Source: Prochilodus magdalenae (Eukaryota > Chordata > Actinopteri > Characiformes > Prochilodontidae). Taken from it: a stretch of 64,000 bases of DNA. The stretch covers positions 398,501 to 462,500 of the forward strand of contig JAMWET010006596.1 in the NCBI GenBank assembly GCA_024036415.1, given 5' to 3'. A program made the translations under genes and the position numbers. This document shows positions 1-13,986 of this stretch, one piece after another (position 1 is the stretch's first letter; each line of letters begins with the position of its first letter). The notes under the pieces are model-generated. The model searched no databases. It saw nothing but the letters and a program-made list of their open reading frames with translations, and was not told the origin of the DNA.

Positions 1-1100
1 GGATGACACACAGATGTCTGACCTGAGAAGAAGGTGGGGTGTGGGGGGGTACTATTTTGTCAAGTGAAAGACTTTCATAGCCTGTTTTGCTGGGAGTTGA
101 TTTGGAGCCAATGAGCAGTGCATGGCTGTGTTTTCCACATAGCAGTGAAAGTCCAGTTTGAAGTATCACGTGATCTGTCCAGGAGGGAGTATAGTAGTGA
201 TGAAGAGCAGAGGTCTGAGGACTGAACCTTGGGGGACCCCTTGAGGGACAGTCGAAGTTAAAGCTAGAAAGAGAAATAAACCGCTTTCTATCAGAGAGAT
301 AAGTGGTAAACCAGTCTAGCGCAGAGCCAACAATCCCCAGCTCACAAACCCTCAGCAAAATAATAGAGTGACGCGCAGTGTTAAAGGCTCCACTCAGATT
401 TAGTAAAATAAGAACGTTAAGGTAGAAAGCTTTTGAAGATGTAAGAAGGTCATTCATACCTTGTACTGTAGGTAAAGGACTGAAAACATTTTTGCTTTCT
501 AAATAAGCCCGCGGCTAATTAGCAAAAGCATGTTCAGAAATTATAGACAGAAATGGAAGGCTTGATATCGGACGTTCGTTATTGAAACAGTAGGATCAAG
601 GTTTTGTGGAGAAACTGAGTGACTGCAGATAGCTTATAGGCAGCGCGAACCTGGCCAAGAAGCAGTGATCGATAAACAAGCTTTGTGAGCTGAGGAGAGC
701 GGCTAGACCGGCTTTATTAAAAATGGTTGGTGGAACATGTGGGGAGTATGTGGTAGTTTTGGGGGCTGTAACAGAATCAGCAATGAGAGAAAAATCAACA
801 GTACTAAAAGCAGAAAGATGAGCAGAGAACAAGGTACTAGGTAAGAGACTGGAGTTCATGGAAAGAGGAGTGGAGCGCACTAGTTGAGGAGGCCACTAAA
901 GAGCTATTGATCTTAGCCATTTTAGTTTCATAGAACTGCAGGAAAGAATCGCAAGGATCAGGAGAGGCAGCTGCTTTACTTTCCAGGGGGTTGAATAGCT
1001 TAGTCACTGTTGTAAAGAGATGGTGGGGGTTAGTGTTCCCACTATTGATAAGACTGCAGAGGTAGGTGCAAGGCATCTCTATGAGCAGATGTGTGTTGTT
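1..1100. repeat. probable degraded interspersed repeat
   Basis: The sequence from about 180 onward (CTGAACCTTGGGGGACCCC, followed by text on the pattern of fish repeats that include GTTAAAGGCTCCACTCAGAT) resembles a dispersed fish repeat that I recall but cannot classify. No intact ORF of a known retroelement is present. The similar-looking stretch at 2580-2960 may be its continuation beyond the Tc1 insertion at 1436-2322. Confidence 0.4.
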
Positions 1101-1435
1101 TATAAGCCTCAGCATGAACAAGATTTTGGTTTCTTGTAATATCTTTCCAACTGATGATGACCCTCCTTACCAAAAAGTATATAGTTCCATGTTCTTAATC
1201 AAACTCAAAAAGCTCACCGGACAAAATCATTTGGGATGGACTGGAGCAACATCGAGGTTCGGTCACTCCTGCATCAAAGAATTGCGAAGTTGGGGCAGAT
1301 TCGGTGGATGCCTACCCTAACACAATTCTGTTGATGATTTCCTGTAGACTGGGATTTTTGCCACTGCTGGTCGACCCGTAGGACCGTACTCTTCCATACA
1401 CATAAAAAAAAGACATACTTGGGATTAAGAACATT

Positions 1436-2322
1436 CACTATATAGCCAAAAGTATTTGCCTGTCTGCCTTCACAGGCATATGAACTTTCTTAATCTATAG
1501 GGTTTATTATGATGTCGGCCCACTCTTTGCAGCTGTAACAGCTTCAACTCTTCTGGTAGGGCTTCCTACAAGGTTAGGAATATGTTTATGGGAATTTTGA
1601 CCATTCTTCCAGAAGCGCATTTGTGAGGTCAGACACTGATGTTGGACGAGAAGGCCTGGCTTGCAGTGTCCACTCTATTTCATTATGTGTTCTATCGGGT
1701 TGAGGTCAGGACTCTTCCACACTCAACTCGCTCATCCATGTCTTTATGGAGCTCGCTTTGTGCACCGGTGTGCGGTCATGTTGGAACAGGAAGGGGCCAT
1801 CCCCAAATTGTTCCCACAAGTTGGGAGCATGAAATTGTCCAGAGTCTCTTGGTCTGCTAAAACTTTAAGCTCCATATGGAGAAGTGTGATTCGTCACTCC
1901 AGAGAACAAATCTTTACTGCGAGTCCAATGGCTGTGTGTTTTACCCCACTGGATTCGATGCTTTGGTGATGTAAAGCTTGGGTGCAGCTGCTTGGCCATG
2001 GAAACCTGTTCCACGGAGCTCTCTACACACTGTTCTTGGGCCTATCTAAAGGCCACAGGATGTTTAGAATTCTGTAGTGATCAACTCTGCAGAAAGTTGG
2101 CAACCTCTGTGCACTATGCACATGAGCATCTGCTTCCCCTTCCATTTTGTTATAATCCCACAGACAGTTGACTGTGTAATATTTAGAAGAGAGTAAATTT
2201 CACAACTGGACTTGTTACACAGGTGGCATCCTATTACGGTACCACACTGGAATGCCTAGGTGATTGGTTTAATATGAATGTATGGATTTGGACGGGTGGG
2301 TGAATAAATTTGGCGATATAGC
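1436..2322 (-). mobile_element. Tc1/mariner element relic with near-complete ends
   Basis: The left end CACTATATAGCCAAAAGTAT and the right end (reverse complement of GGCGATATAGC) are diverged copies of the CACTATATxGCCAAAAGTAT inverted repeat typical of a fish Tc1 family. The minus strand carries a decayed transposase: the SDES catalytic segment is recognisable at about 1885-1905, the helix-turn-helix segment at about 2150-2240 and the C-terminal end near 1510-1560. A block of the catalytic core is missing (roughly at 1855-1870), and frameshifts and stops abound, so the copy is dead. Confidence 0.8.
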
Positions 2323-3430
2323 ATATTTATCTTTAGAATTGAAACATTTTAAACAAATGTTGTATTGAGTCCCAAAATATAACAACTTCCATTTATATAT
2401 ATTCCATTTATATTTTATTTACATATAACGATTTCCATTCAAAACCCAACAAACTAGCCATTATAAGCCATGTATTTAGGTATATCTCTGGGCAGTATAT
2501 ACAATCTACACACTCAGTATACTCATTTATTTTTAGTTTTGAAGAAGTATACTAATAGCACCCTGGAATATACGTATTTTGTAAAGGTTGAAGCTTGAAG
2601 TGAGTCAATTCAGATAGTGAAGAGGAACAAACTAGATCAAGAGCGCTTGCTTTGTTGTAGGAGGGAAAAGCTACATATTGAGTGAGATGGAATCTGGCAG
2701 GTAGTTTGGTTAAGTCTTTTGTAATGCAGTCTAAAACATTAACGTATTATTAAGGACGTCAGCAGTAAGTGTGGGGAAGTTGAGCTAGCAAGTGTAGGTA
2801 GACAATTCAAAATCCAAAGATGGCTGATGGAGAGATACAAAGACCTTCTGGAGCATGGGAGTTCAGGCGGAATATGTTTGAGAGATGTAACTGGTATCTG
2901 GCAGAATTTTGGTACGTGAAAATCATACCCACTGCTCCCCCCACACCCGTCCGTGCCAGGTAGGGTGAGGTTTGCATGTAGGTAAAGCTGGGCGGTGTAG
3001 CTTTATAGTAAACTGCTGTGTTTTGGTTAGTTGGAGTATATCAGCAGGATGGTCAGTGTATATACTCCTACAGTACAGGTCTTATGGAGAGTATGCAGGG
3101 AGCAGGCAGAGGACAGGGTGAACTACACAGGTTGAAACCGCGATGCACAGTACGAACCAGTGAGCAGGAGGTAGTCCAAAATGAGCATGGACAGTTTTGT
3201 TGCAATTATGTCTCGAACCCTGATGTCAGCAGAGTACAGATTTACTGGCACTTGTGACAGTGACTTTAGGGAGGCGGTAGGAGTCACTGAATGAATAGTT
3301 CAGTGACAGTGTAGGACAGTAACCATGGACTGAGCAGGGCTGTGACTCACATTTTCTCTTTCTCTCTCTCTCCCTGTCAGTATGGTAGACAGTGGGAGTG
3401 TTTTTTAATCGATAGCATTAGTTAATGAAT

Positions 3431-3641
3431 TGGTTGGTGTAGCTCAGCAGACAACAGCACTGCCCGCCAAGGAACCACCACCACGTGTGGGAGGCTAGGG
3501 TTCGAATCCCAGTCTGGGTGACTATGCTGTGCTGCATCAGTAAGAGTCCTTGGGCAAGACTCCTAACACCACCTGTGATATGAATACCCTTGTAAGTCGC
3601 TCTGGATAAGAGCGTCAGCTAAATGCCTTAAATGTAAATGT
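3431..3641 (+). mobile_element. tRNA-derived SINE, copy 1
   Basis: The 5' head has the RNA polymerase III box A (TGGTGTAGCTCAG) and box B (GGTTCGAATCC) at tRNA-like spacing. The body (CTTGGGCAAGACTCCTAACA) is followed by a tail with CGCTCTGGATAAGAGCGTC, a 3' end shared with fish LINEs that presumably supply the reverse transcriptase. It is not a functional tRNA gene, because the anticodon arm and the 3' acceptor half are not tRNA-like. Confidence 0.85.
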
Positions 3642-5146
3642 TAACCCATAATCATAAGGGGCAACAAGCAGCCTTGTTAGTGTGATTTGTGGTAATTGGA
3701 ATGAAAATCTAGACTTCCAAACTGTCTAATTTCTGTGCAGTATTAGTTTTAAAAGTTCAGAAAGTATCTTTCCTGGTATTACTGAGAAGTAGAACGTTTA
3801 AAGGAAGTGTACTATTATGATACCGAAACTTTGGTCAGAATAGTTTTCCAGGCAGTCATCCTGCAACAACAGCTCCTATCCCTGGTTACACATCCCCCAA
3901 TTCCTTTAGGGCTCAGGTTTAGCATGATCAGAGTAGTTACAAACGAGGGGACCAGTCACTAGCTGAGACATGAATAAGGAGTGCTCAGCATGGCGTCTGT
4001 TTACCGAGAAAGTCTCACTCTTCAAGAAAGAGCTTTTCAGCTAGCTGGTTATGCTTCAGGTTCTCCATTGTTGTGGAGATAGCTAGAACAAACCCAAAAT
4101 GACAGGTTGGTTTTTTTGCATTACACAGACAAAGGTTTTTTTTATTTTTTATTAGTGATTCTAAATATGTTTTTAAAACAGTAATTTGGCCTTCAGTTCC
4201 GAGTATATTGCTGTCTCCTCATTCATACAGATAGGAGCCTGGTCTTGTATAGCTGAAAATAACTGGCTGGCTGTATTGCAGAAATGGCCGCCACCTGAAC
4301 AGACTTTCCGATAAGGATATTAGTGTGACCCTTAGATCAGACCTCTGCTAGACCAGTTTGACTTGCAGAGCTAGTAATCATATTCTCAAACAGCCCCTTA
4401 ATGTGAATCAAAAGCCAAACTAATGAATTAATGGATCGTCCATTTGTTTTTACTTCACATGTAAACGAGATGTAAGCTAAGTGGCTAACTCTTTTGTTCC
4501 CAGGTAAATGTATATTATGGTATATATACCTGACCCTGCAAATCCTGGTAAGTCTGAGTATATGACCATAACTTGGACAAGCCTACGATCCTCCCTGTGC
4601 TAAGGCATTATCATAATAAGGAGCTGTATATATGCATCTGTTGTGAGCAGTGCTTTTTCTCCCCTCATTAAAAGGAACTGCTGCAGGAATAACCACTATC
4701 AGGTCTAGCTAATTAAAGTAAGTGACACAAAAGGTCAGAGTTTCTGTGTGGGTGTCCTTTTCTGGAGATGAGTTTTGAAGATAAAGTGTCTTAAATGCTT
4801 TTCTTTTCCACAAGGATGGTGATTGGGCCTCAGGTGATAACATTTACTTACACATAAACCACAGCGCTGAATCCTCTTTCAACAAAATAGAATTAGGGCT
4901 TGCTGATGATATAAAATGCATATCGGTGCTATCAGAGGCACAAGTAGAAATTTTGGACCCCCTGAAAATTTAATGCATGGGCTGCTTTTCTTCATTTCCC
5001 ATAGCAGAACCTGTCACAACCTGCCCTGTTCTCTATTTTGCTATAACTCCAAACCTCCAGCTCTTACTCAGCATATTCTCTGCAAGCCGTAAATATAGAG
5101 CAACAGTGTAAGCAATAAGACTGCATATCAGACTACTGTAAGCAAG

Positions 5147-5198
5147 TGGACCAAACTCTCTCTATATATATATATATATATAAAATGAGTTTGGTCCA
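5147..5198. repeat. 11-bp inverted repeat around a TA microsatellite
   Basis: TGGACCAAACT (5147-5157) and AGTTTGGTCCA (5188-5198) are exact reverse complements flanking a (TA)n run. Together they form a strong cruciform-prone hairpin. Confidence 0.6.
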
Positions 5199-5203
5199 GT
5201 TAT

Positions 5204-5216
5204 TTATATATATATA

Positions 5217-5277
<61 letters not shown>

Positions 5278-5278
5278 G

Positions 5279-5323
<45 letters not shown>
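5204..5323. repeat. compound microsatellite (TA)n, (TATG)n, (TG)n
   Basis: TA repeats occupy about 5204-5264, then TATG repeats, then a pure TG run at 5285-5322. It is likely highly length-variable. Confidence 0.95.
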
Positions 5324-5327
<4 letters not shown>

Positions 5328-5384
5328 GTATATAATTCATTGTATATATGTATATAATATAATGTATATAATTCAATAATATTC

Positions 5385-5473
5385 TTGAATTTCCCTCTGG
5401 GATCAATAAAGTATCTATCTGTCTATCTGTCTATCTGTCTATCTGTCTATCTGTCTGTCTGTCTATCTGTCTA

Positions 5474-5534
<61 letters not shown>

Positions 5535-5536
5535 AA
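5385..5536 (+). mobile_element. LINE 3' tail with (TCTA)n/(TCTG)n array
   Basis: The phrase GAATTTCCCTCTGGGATCAA followed by TAAAGTATCTATC and a tetranucleotide array is the typical 3' terminus of a fish non-LTR retroelement (5'-truncated). Only the extreme 3' end is present. The tetranucleotide array is about 130 bp. Confidence 0.6.
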
Positions 5537-6419
5537 TGAACGGATTTGATTAGGATAGGACAGATACCTTATTCAGAGCCCACTACAATCTCCACAAACA
5601 TTGCCCCTTCTGTATATTGAAATTTAGTTGTGAAACTCTGGAACAAGACGTTATTCCAGTTTTAATTTATACCTCACCGAAACATAGGCCGAAACATAGA
5701 ACTGTGTTCGAGATCATTTTCAGCATGCATAGAGGACAGACCACCTTCTACTTTAGCTTCAATTTCAAATTAAACTTTTCATTTCAGTGAGTGAGGGATC
5801 ATGACATACGAACACAAACATAAGATATGTTGCGCTGTTGATTAGCGGTGGGAAAAAAACATGCTATGAATTTGCAGCAGGGCTTTTTTTAGACAGCTGC
5901 GCTGCATTATTTATATTTGACAACCACAGTGACTGTAGCATAGGCTGCTTTTCTATTAACAGCTCCAGTTTATCTTCATGTGGAAAAGTGTTGACACACT
6001 GTCTTCTCTGTTGCCTCTGTTCTCTTTACGTGTTTTGCTTTTTGTGTTTTTGGCAATTGTTTGAATTTAAGGTGAACTCTTCTTCGTACAGGTGGGGAAT
6101 GTTTTTACAGAGGGGGTCACTGGAGGGGTGACAGAGTGGAAGGGCCATTGCTGTCGAATACTAATCTTAATTATGACTTAATGGGTAAATTTAAAGTAAC
6201 ATGCACAAAAGGTTCACTCTTAGTGGGCTTCTCAAAAGTCCACTGGAATCGACTTACAGCATATCTAAGTTCTTCATCTAAGCGATGCACTGATAGAATT
6301 ATGGGCTGAAGCCAATATTTCTCTGCTGGATAAGATGTATTTCTATGAGTTACAAATGTAGTACAATAGCTTAGTAGTAGACATTTTAGCTGAAGCTCAA
6401 CAACTGGGGAAAAATATCT

Positions 6420-6840
6420 AATACTAAGTGGCTTCTGATTGGTCCACTACAGGCAGTCTACATGCTCTGTGTCATTACCCACCACTGTTGTAGGCAGGGC
6501 TGATCGTTTTTTCTGCTCACTATTGCGAATATGATTTAAATTGCAGTTATTTTTTGTGAACTGAGGTCCGGGTCTGTCTTTGGTCAGCATGACCAGAGCA
6601 TTCCCTCAGTTAGCAGTGGTGATGTCGCAGAATATAGTTGTTTGGCTGGCTCTGATTGGTCCAACCCATCTCTAGGCAGTTTGCAAGCTCTTTTATTATG
6701 TTAGCATTCCCCATATATTCCCCATATAAAACACAGTTATCATAAAACAGCCTATAATTAAAACTGCAGCTCTTGTGATTTGAATATTGCATATGTTTAA
6801 ATTGCAATCTCGATATAAAGTCCATTTATCTTTCAGCCCT
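6420..6840. repeat. two related halves, possible degraded MITE
   Basis: The segments at 6430-6570 and 6640-6840 share CTGATTGGTCCA, GGCAGT and an AAATTGCA-rich stretch (TTGCGAATATGATTTAAATTG and its like). The motif CAGGGCTGATCG and the AT-rich follow-on resemble hAT-derived MITEs seen in fish. Evidence is weak. Confidence 0.3.
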
Positions 6841-7674
6841 AGTTGTGGGCGATATCTTTTAGCCCTAATTTTAGCTTGGTAGCCCATCTATCCCAACTAG
6901 ACACCCTACTTTCCTGGGGTACTATAAACACAACGGAATAAGCTCTCTTGATTGGAAATTGCTCATGTAATCTCATCGTTTCACCAACCACATCTTCTTT
7001 TTCTGATTTTTCATTATTATTGCGTAATTCCATCGCAGGCAGTGAGCAGCTTATCTAACTGTAGTCAGCTTACACTGTGTACTTTGCTGCAGTGTGAGCT
7101 AAGTTCATATGCACTGCCCCTTTGTGGGAGGTTTTGAGTCTCAGCAGCGGTAAATATGCGAAGATAGGAGCTCCATCTTAACAAACCCACAGCCTTTAAT
7201 TAGCCAGAGAGATATTACAGAGAGTGCTCTCTGCCCTATGAGGCATATCTGACAGGGACAAACTGGTATCCTTAGATCGCAACTCTTCAAAGAATGTAGT
7301 TGTAGAGGAACTATATCCCATCATCGAGTCATTTTCCCATGTAATTATAATCACTAGAATTAATATTTCCTCCTTTTTTTCGCTCTTTCTTTTAGCTGAG
7401 GGCATTTTCTTGATCATGATGTATCTCTTGTCTTTAATAGAATTCATTATTTATCTGAAAATGAACCGGGTAATTGATAAGCACACTCGGGGAGTTTGCG
7501 TATGGTGTCGAGATAGTGAAGACAACGAAGGGAAGAAGACAGTGATTGAATAAAGACTTTGCGCTAGGTGGTCGTGAGCTGAGTGCAAAGAGCAGAACAG
7601 CTTTGAAATTAAAACACGCCGCATGAATCTGATGGCTGGGAAAACCCAGTGAAAACATGTTGCATAATTTATTG

Positions 7675-7694
7675 CTATTATTATTATTATTATT
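7675..7694. repeat. (TTA)n microsatellite
   Basis: Seven nearly perfect TTA units. Confidence 0.85.
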
Positions 7695-8511
7695 CCACAT
7701 CTTCAGTCTTTTCCTTTTATTCGGTTTTTGAACAAACTTTTCAAACCCTTCTGAAACCGCTGACCTTTTGCTGGGTCACTCCTCCTAACCAACTGGTCAA
7801 TACTAGACAGCATCAGAGAATGAGTGTGCTTGCTCCAAAGGGATCGAATAAGAGCAGCCCACACGCATTTCTCTGAGACTGATCACCCGTTCCTGCCGCC
7901 GCTTAAACCTTAGCTTGGTTTGCCAGACACTTTGTCATAGTGAGTCACCAACACAGAAGGCAGTTTAGCAGTTTGAGGCAACCGCATTGGCAATTTAGCG
8001 GGCCTACCACTGTGTGATTTTACTAAAATGATTCTAAGCAGAGTGTGTCGACGTACATAAGGGGGCTACATAAATAAAGGCAGCCAAAATGAATTTCAGT
8101 GCTTAATTTGAATGTCAGGAAATGAATACATTTGAATACAATTGCCATTCAAACACATGAGCATAGCGGTATGTTGTAATATGTTTGCAGTCTTTTAGTC
8201 CGGTCCTTCATGCATAATACTGGCTGGTAATCATGGCTGTGATAAGTTTGTTCTTTTCGCTGCATTTGTTTACACATGCGCCAGCCCAGCAGCAGAATCA
8301 CCGGACAGGAAATATTAAACATGCTGAGAATATTACTTTAATAATCAAACATCTGGGAAAGCAGCAGCATTGGGAACTGTTTAGATGCTGTTTTAGTTTG
8401 CTTGTGCTGCAGTTTGAGCAAATAATCAAATTTAATGTTTTCTCAAGCAAAAATGAAGGAAGGTTTTCTGAGTTGGGGGTTCTGAAGCTGTATGTGTGCG
8501 TGTATGTGTGT

Positions 8512-8512
8512 G

Positions 8513-8598
<86 letters not shown>

Positions 8599-8600
8599 CA
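8512..8600. repeat. (TA)n microsatellite
   Basis: A nearly uninterrupted TA array of about 85 bp, preceded by a TGTG-rich lead. It produces long Ile/Tyr-repeat reading frames on both strands that are not genes. Confidence 0.95.
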
Positions 8601-11600
8601 CCCCACCTTCCTAGGGTGTTCTTGTTCTAAGTTAGCATACTGAAATATGTTTATATGCAAGAGTTTGATATCTGTGGCTGTTGAAAATAATTGACATAGC
8701 CTCTACAGTACATTAAATTAACATGAGACTTCAAGCTTTAGTGCACTACATCTACCTATTTACCCAGTTTAACATTGGGAACTGATTTATGTGAAATATC
8801 AAAGGTGCTACAACTTCTGTATTTGTGTGTTAAAATCAGCATATAAACAGTAATTGTGCATTAAAATGTACATACTTTGTAGAGAATTTCACTTACAAAA
8901 TCAACAAAATGCAACCAGCCCAACATCCAAGCTTTTGCATAGGACTGATTTGTCAGTGTTCAAATTCTAGGAGGAAAATTTCACTCCATTGTGTTTTGTA
9001 CTCCACTTTTGGAGGCTTGATTGCAGTTGGGTGGCTCTAAAAAGTGGGTTGCAATGATCAAAATTTCTTGCAGAAATGCGTGAAACTAAATTCACGACTT
9101 CAGATAGTCGGATTGTGTGGCATCCACTTGAGGTTGTGTGCTTTACCACTGTGGCATTGCAAACGGTAGAAATCCCATTGGGTAATGCAGGCTGTCAGTG
9201 TTTGTGTTTTCTTCCTGTGTCTGACACCTAATTAAGGGATTTAACTTGGTTTGTTTTTACAGCCTGCAGCTTGTATGGGGAATTGGAATCCTGTAAGAAT
9301 GAGCGGAGAGTCCGTCTTTGCATAGAAAGTGCAATTTGCTAACCGCTGGTTTATATTCTAAAGGCGATTGCGTTTGTTCCAGTGGCACTGGCAGGTAACA
9401 TTTAGAGCAATTTCTCCACTGTGGTGCTTAACAATGATTGTAGTGACTGTCACCCTGCTTACGCTGGATGCATGCCATGCTTGGGACTTTGGTGTTTTCA
9501 GCGCAGTCTTTGGCATTTTGCTTTATTAGACACTGGGGGGAAAAGACCAGCTGTTGCAGAATTTCACAGGTTTTGCCTGGTCTTCACTGTCTTGGCTGAC
9601 TCTGTGAGCGTCTGAAATTAGACAACCATGAAGGTATAATTAAGCAAATGCATAAAATATGTGAGGACGTTCATTAGGCTCACCGAAGCATGTTCCTGCT
9701 AATATTAGAGTAGCGATCCCAAAAGATGCCCGATAAAACTCAACTTTCCTGCCTTGCCTGGTGCCTGTCATCATGGCCACCATTTGAAATGGCTAACTGC
9801 TTTGACAAACACTGCAGCCGCCTCAGTCTTTTAGCTGCTTAGCTCCACAGCTCTCTGACACTCAGAGCGAGCGCCCTGGCAAAGCTCTGGAAATTATGAA
9901 AAGCCAGAATGTTCTCTGGCACACCGTGACTGAATTCATAAACACAGTTTGAGCGAATGAGCCTTTTTTGCACCTCACCAGCACAGATTATAATATTAAT
10001 TCTTAATCTTTCCAGCAGCGCTTATGGAGACCTACGTCAGCTTGGAAACTGTGAAGAGGTGTTGACTCCTTCCTATAGGGTGAATCTAAAGGCTATTTAG
10101 ATTATAATGACTTCAGATGACTCAATTTTGAACCTCTTTCCTCTGAGTTTCTCCCCCCCCTCCCCAATTTGGAAGAATGTAGTGATAGCGATGGGAGTTC
10201 ACTCATTTAATCGAGCAGCTTAAATTACTGTCTGTTTTTTCCAATGGAGAAAAAATAATTTAGGATAGCCTCTGTTGACGGGGTGTGCACGTCTATTAAG
10301 GTTAATAGAGGGCACACTCCTGTGTGATAGGATGCATCTTTTTAGGCTTTCTTTCGTCGCCACTTCAACGAGTCGTTTGCCAAGAACAGTTCTTTTGCTG
10401 GAGAGTCTGTTTCCTCTGATTTTGGAGACAAGCCAGCTAGCTATTGCGTTAGGCTTATTTCCTCATGCTAAGCTAAGTGTAAGCAGACCCGACAGATCCT
10501 AAAACTGCTGTAAATGAATGCACCTGACTCTAGTCATGGTTAATTACCATTGCAAGTACAGCATAAAGCTGTGGCTGTATACGTCAGCCGGGTTGCTACA
10601 CATTACATGGGTTAGCCTGTGCCTTAAGTCCCACCCGTGCAGACGCAACAAACGACAAACGTGCTGTAAACAAACGAGTCGAGATCTGAATTTTCCTTGT
10701 CTCCTCTCAAGCCTTTGCACATGCTAGTCTGCTTCATGACAGGAGCCCACATCTTCCTCGACTCCGTAATTGGAATGTGGGCTGGCAGTAGGTGTGAAGT
10801 AATGGGGTCTTGGATTTGGTGGCAGCAGCCGGCTCTGGAGAACCTGTCAGAATCCATGGAAAGGAAAGCCATGCACTCCTCTTTATGCCGAGGAAAGCCT
10901 GCATTTTAATAGTGCAGCTGTAAGCGTTTCTGAATTTCAAAGTGCCGTCATTAGAAGCTTATTTATTCACTCCGGAGCTGGTAAGCAGATAACGCCTTCC
11001 CCATCAACACTGGCAGCTCCATCTCAGCACCTCCTGCAGGGGCCGCGGGGAGGGGTGGGTGAACACGACAATCGCTCAGTACTTAAAGAATTTAGAATGG
11101 AGACCAGAAATCATGTTTGACATGTCGACGAGGCGTAGGAAGCAGTTACAGTGTTGTATCCCTGTTTTTCCCTGTGTTTCCATTGTAGGCTGTGGAATGA
11201 CCAGGGCGGACATAATGGAAAGGCTTTGAAGTTGGAGGCTAGTAATAGTTATAGAGGAGACATAATAACGGCAGTCCTTGAGTTACAGATTAAGTAACAT
11301 TTACTTTCATTATGTACTCAGGGAAAGGTAAAAAAAGCTAGGGCTGCTGTCTTGTTGACCTCCTCAGCTGTTTGTGGTGACATTCCGGTGCTCTCATCCT
11401 CTTCTACGGCTATTTCAAAGCGTGGTGTTCAATTCCAGATATCCCGCTGAGGTTTGCTCATGTGGCTGACACACCGCGACTACAAATGAAACTCTAATCT
11501 GTCACTTTGAGTGTTTTTGGTGCAAAGTGTGCGGCATTTTGTTGAAGCCGTGCTTGTCTTCTTGGTGTACAAGTGAAATGAGATCAGTCGCGTCTCCAGC

Positions 11601-12889
11601 TTCTAAACCTCTGATTCATTAGGAGTTACACCTCTTTGGTTTTTCGAATGCAATGAACGCCCGTAAAATAGCCCACATGCCTTAAGGCAGGCAATCTCAC
11701 TTCTTGTGAACATAAATTGCAGCGCAGTCCATTCGGAATTCATCTGCAACCGCTTTCCGAACGCGTTGTAGCGAAAGGTGGTAAGGCAAGGACTGCTTTG
11801 ACCAAGCTCTCTACCAGCTGAGATGATTTTATCGCTGTGATGACTTTGAGAAACTGGGTCATGATTAATTACTCAGCGGTCTGCTTAGGACATACAGATA
11901 AAGCTTCAAAGCCTTCAACCCATTTTAAAAACTATTTCCCTTAAGCCATTGAATCATGAGTGACTCTTCAGCATGAACTGATAGGGGTCTTGATCCTGTT
12001 AAGGAACGATAAGATCAGAAGACAAATGCAACGTTTTCCATTTGTGCTATCAGTTACTGTGGGCATGTGTCAATAATACGTCTGTATGTAAATCTATGGG
12101 CAATAACACACGGCTTTCAGACTTTCGGAATAACTTCAAGCATTTTATGACAGTTAATTGAATTCAGATCTGCAGTGTCATCAGTTTAGTGATACATTAA
12201 GAATGTAGAATGTGTTTAATGCAGTCAGCTGAGGTGAACACTGAGAGTAGTTCAGCTTCATCCGTCATCCTGCTTCACGCTGGATGTAGTAGAAGCAAGG
12301 GCGTAGGTTTGGTCTCAGCGATGGGAGGGACACAGCAACCCACCCCTTAGCCTCCATATTTGACAGTACTTCTGATGTGTGCTGTGCAGTGCAGGCATTG
12401 GAGGAGGGGGTGTAAGTCAACTGAAAGACTAAAATTTTGCCATTGCTTGAGGGACAGACTGACAGCCCTGATGACTTAACTCGCCTCCTCCGTGTCTGAC
12501 AGTAAGTATGATATTTGCAGGTCATGACAAGACCCTTCAGGTAGCCCCCTTCTTTTCAGCCAATCATATGCCTGCGTGACAAAAAAGGTTATCTTGGACA
12601 TGTAGCCTCTGGGAGGAACTTAGGAAGTGTCTAGTATGACTTAAGTTCACAGATAATGTGAGTTTTTTTTTTTCTTCATTTTTCTTTTTGAAAATATTCG
12701 TAGGGTCAAGGCTGTCCTCCCAAGACTTTGGTAGGAATATGGTCGTTACTGTCTGTATAGCAGTAGTAGTTTTTATCTTATTTTATATTCAGGGTAAATG
12801 ATAAAAAAGTAAATATGCTCATTATCAGAAAGAATAGTTGCACCCAGAAGAAAAGTCTGATTGCAATGCTATAGGGAAATAATAAATAC

Positions 12890-13740
12890 AATAATATGGG
12901 CAATATTTATTGAGCTATACATCAGTAGTAGTGTTTGCTAACAGGGGGCTTGGAGTTGTAGAGGTTCCTGATGGTGTCCTGTGATAATCCATCCAGTGCA
13001 GATGGAATATTCTCACACAGTTCCTGCAGAATTTGTAGTAGGGGTGGAGGTGGACACTTTTGGACATGTGACACATGCAAAAAAACAACAAGCTGACCAC
13101 GGTGCCTCCACACATGAATTCGTTGTCTCCACCAAGACATCAGGAGGAGGTCACCGCTTGCCGAATGTCTGCAATCATGGCTGTTGGGTTAGTCAGGTTG
13201 GGTTACAGCGATAAGGTCCGTCCTTACCTACAGCACATTACATTCGAGCGTGAAACTTGAATCATACACATGTCTCACAATGTCAAACCTCCCCACCAAA
13301 TTTCGATCCAGTTGGTTGATTCCTTTTGGGTGCAACTATTATGGGTGTAACCGGGTGTAGCTATGTTTTTGATGATGACTGTAATTACATTGGGTTTGTG
13401 TAGGCTGGAGAGAACAGTAAAATTTATTTTGCTTTGCTGTTTATTTGAAAAAGATTGAACATCCACTTACACACCCTTGCATTTTTTTTGCTTCTGTGTT
13501 ACGGACAATGTCAAAATTACTTTAAAAAAACATGATGCTACTTTTAAATTACTGAAGATATTTGAAGGTTCAATTCCTAGGTATGAATACTAGTGTCCTG
13601 CAGTAGATTATGTTAAATAAATCAATAAATAATATTTTTATGGCAATAAATGGGCCGTCACTGGTAGGAGAATTCTCAACAGTCTCTGGAAACACGTCAA
13701 ATCTTAAGGAATAAAAATGTGGCATTAAAGTTTGACAGTG
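12890..13740 (-). mobile_element. Tc1/mariner relic, 'LGGDDQ' family copy A
   Basis: The minus strand near 12950-13010 reads ALDGLSQDTIRNLYNSK, aligning with the C-terminal end of the transposase relic at 43180-43960 (AWNGLSQDTIRNLYDS). The strand near 13110-13140 gives a decayed LGGDN-like catalytic-core segment. The far end (13560-13740, ending ATTAAAGTTTGACAG) matches the end of copy B near 17700-17800. Frameshifted and dead; the outer boundaries are approximate. Confidence 0.65.
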
Positions 13741-13986
13741 AGGAGTAGATTTTTGCCTTTTTTACTAGCTCCATTGTTCTGCTTTGCTAAGACTATTATG
13801 TTTAGTTCTTTAAAAAAAATAATGATGTATGATGATATTCACAATACAACATGCTGTGCTGCTGGTTATGCTCACACACAGGGAGAAATCTGTCTGCACA
13901 AGTCATGAAAACTATTAATTGGAATTTCCAGCAGAAACAAAAGATAATTACATCTCAAGTCTTTGCCCAACAAAAAGCAAGGAACA

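Noticed and set aside
3431..3520. A tRNA gene, because box A and box B are both present
   Set aside because: The anticodon region and 3' acceptor half are not tRNA-like, and the sequence recurs with a LINE-type tail at two other loci, so it is a SINE head.
5200..5406. Reading frame of Ile/Tyr/His/Thr repeats
   Set aside because: It is translation of TA and TG microsatellites, not a gene; the same holds for frames at 8298-8660, 8233-8643 and 51466-51760.
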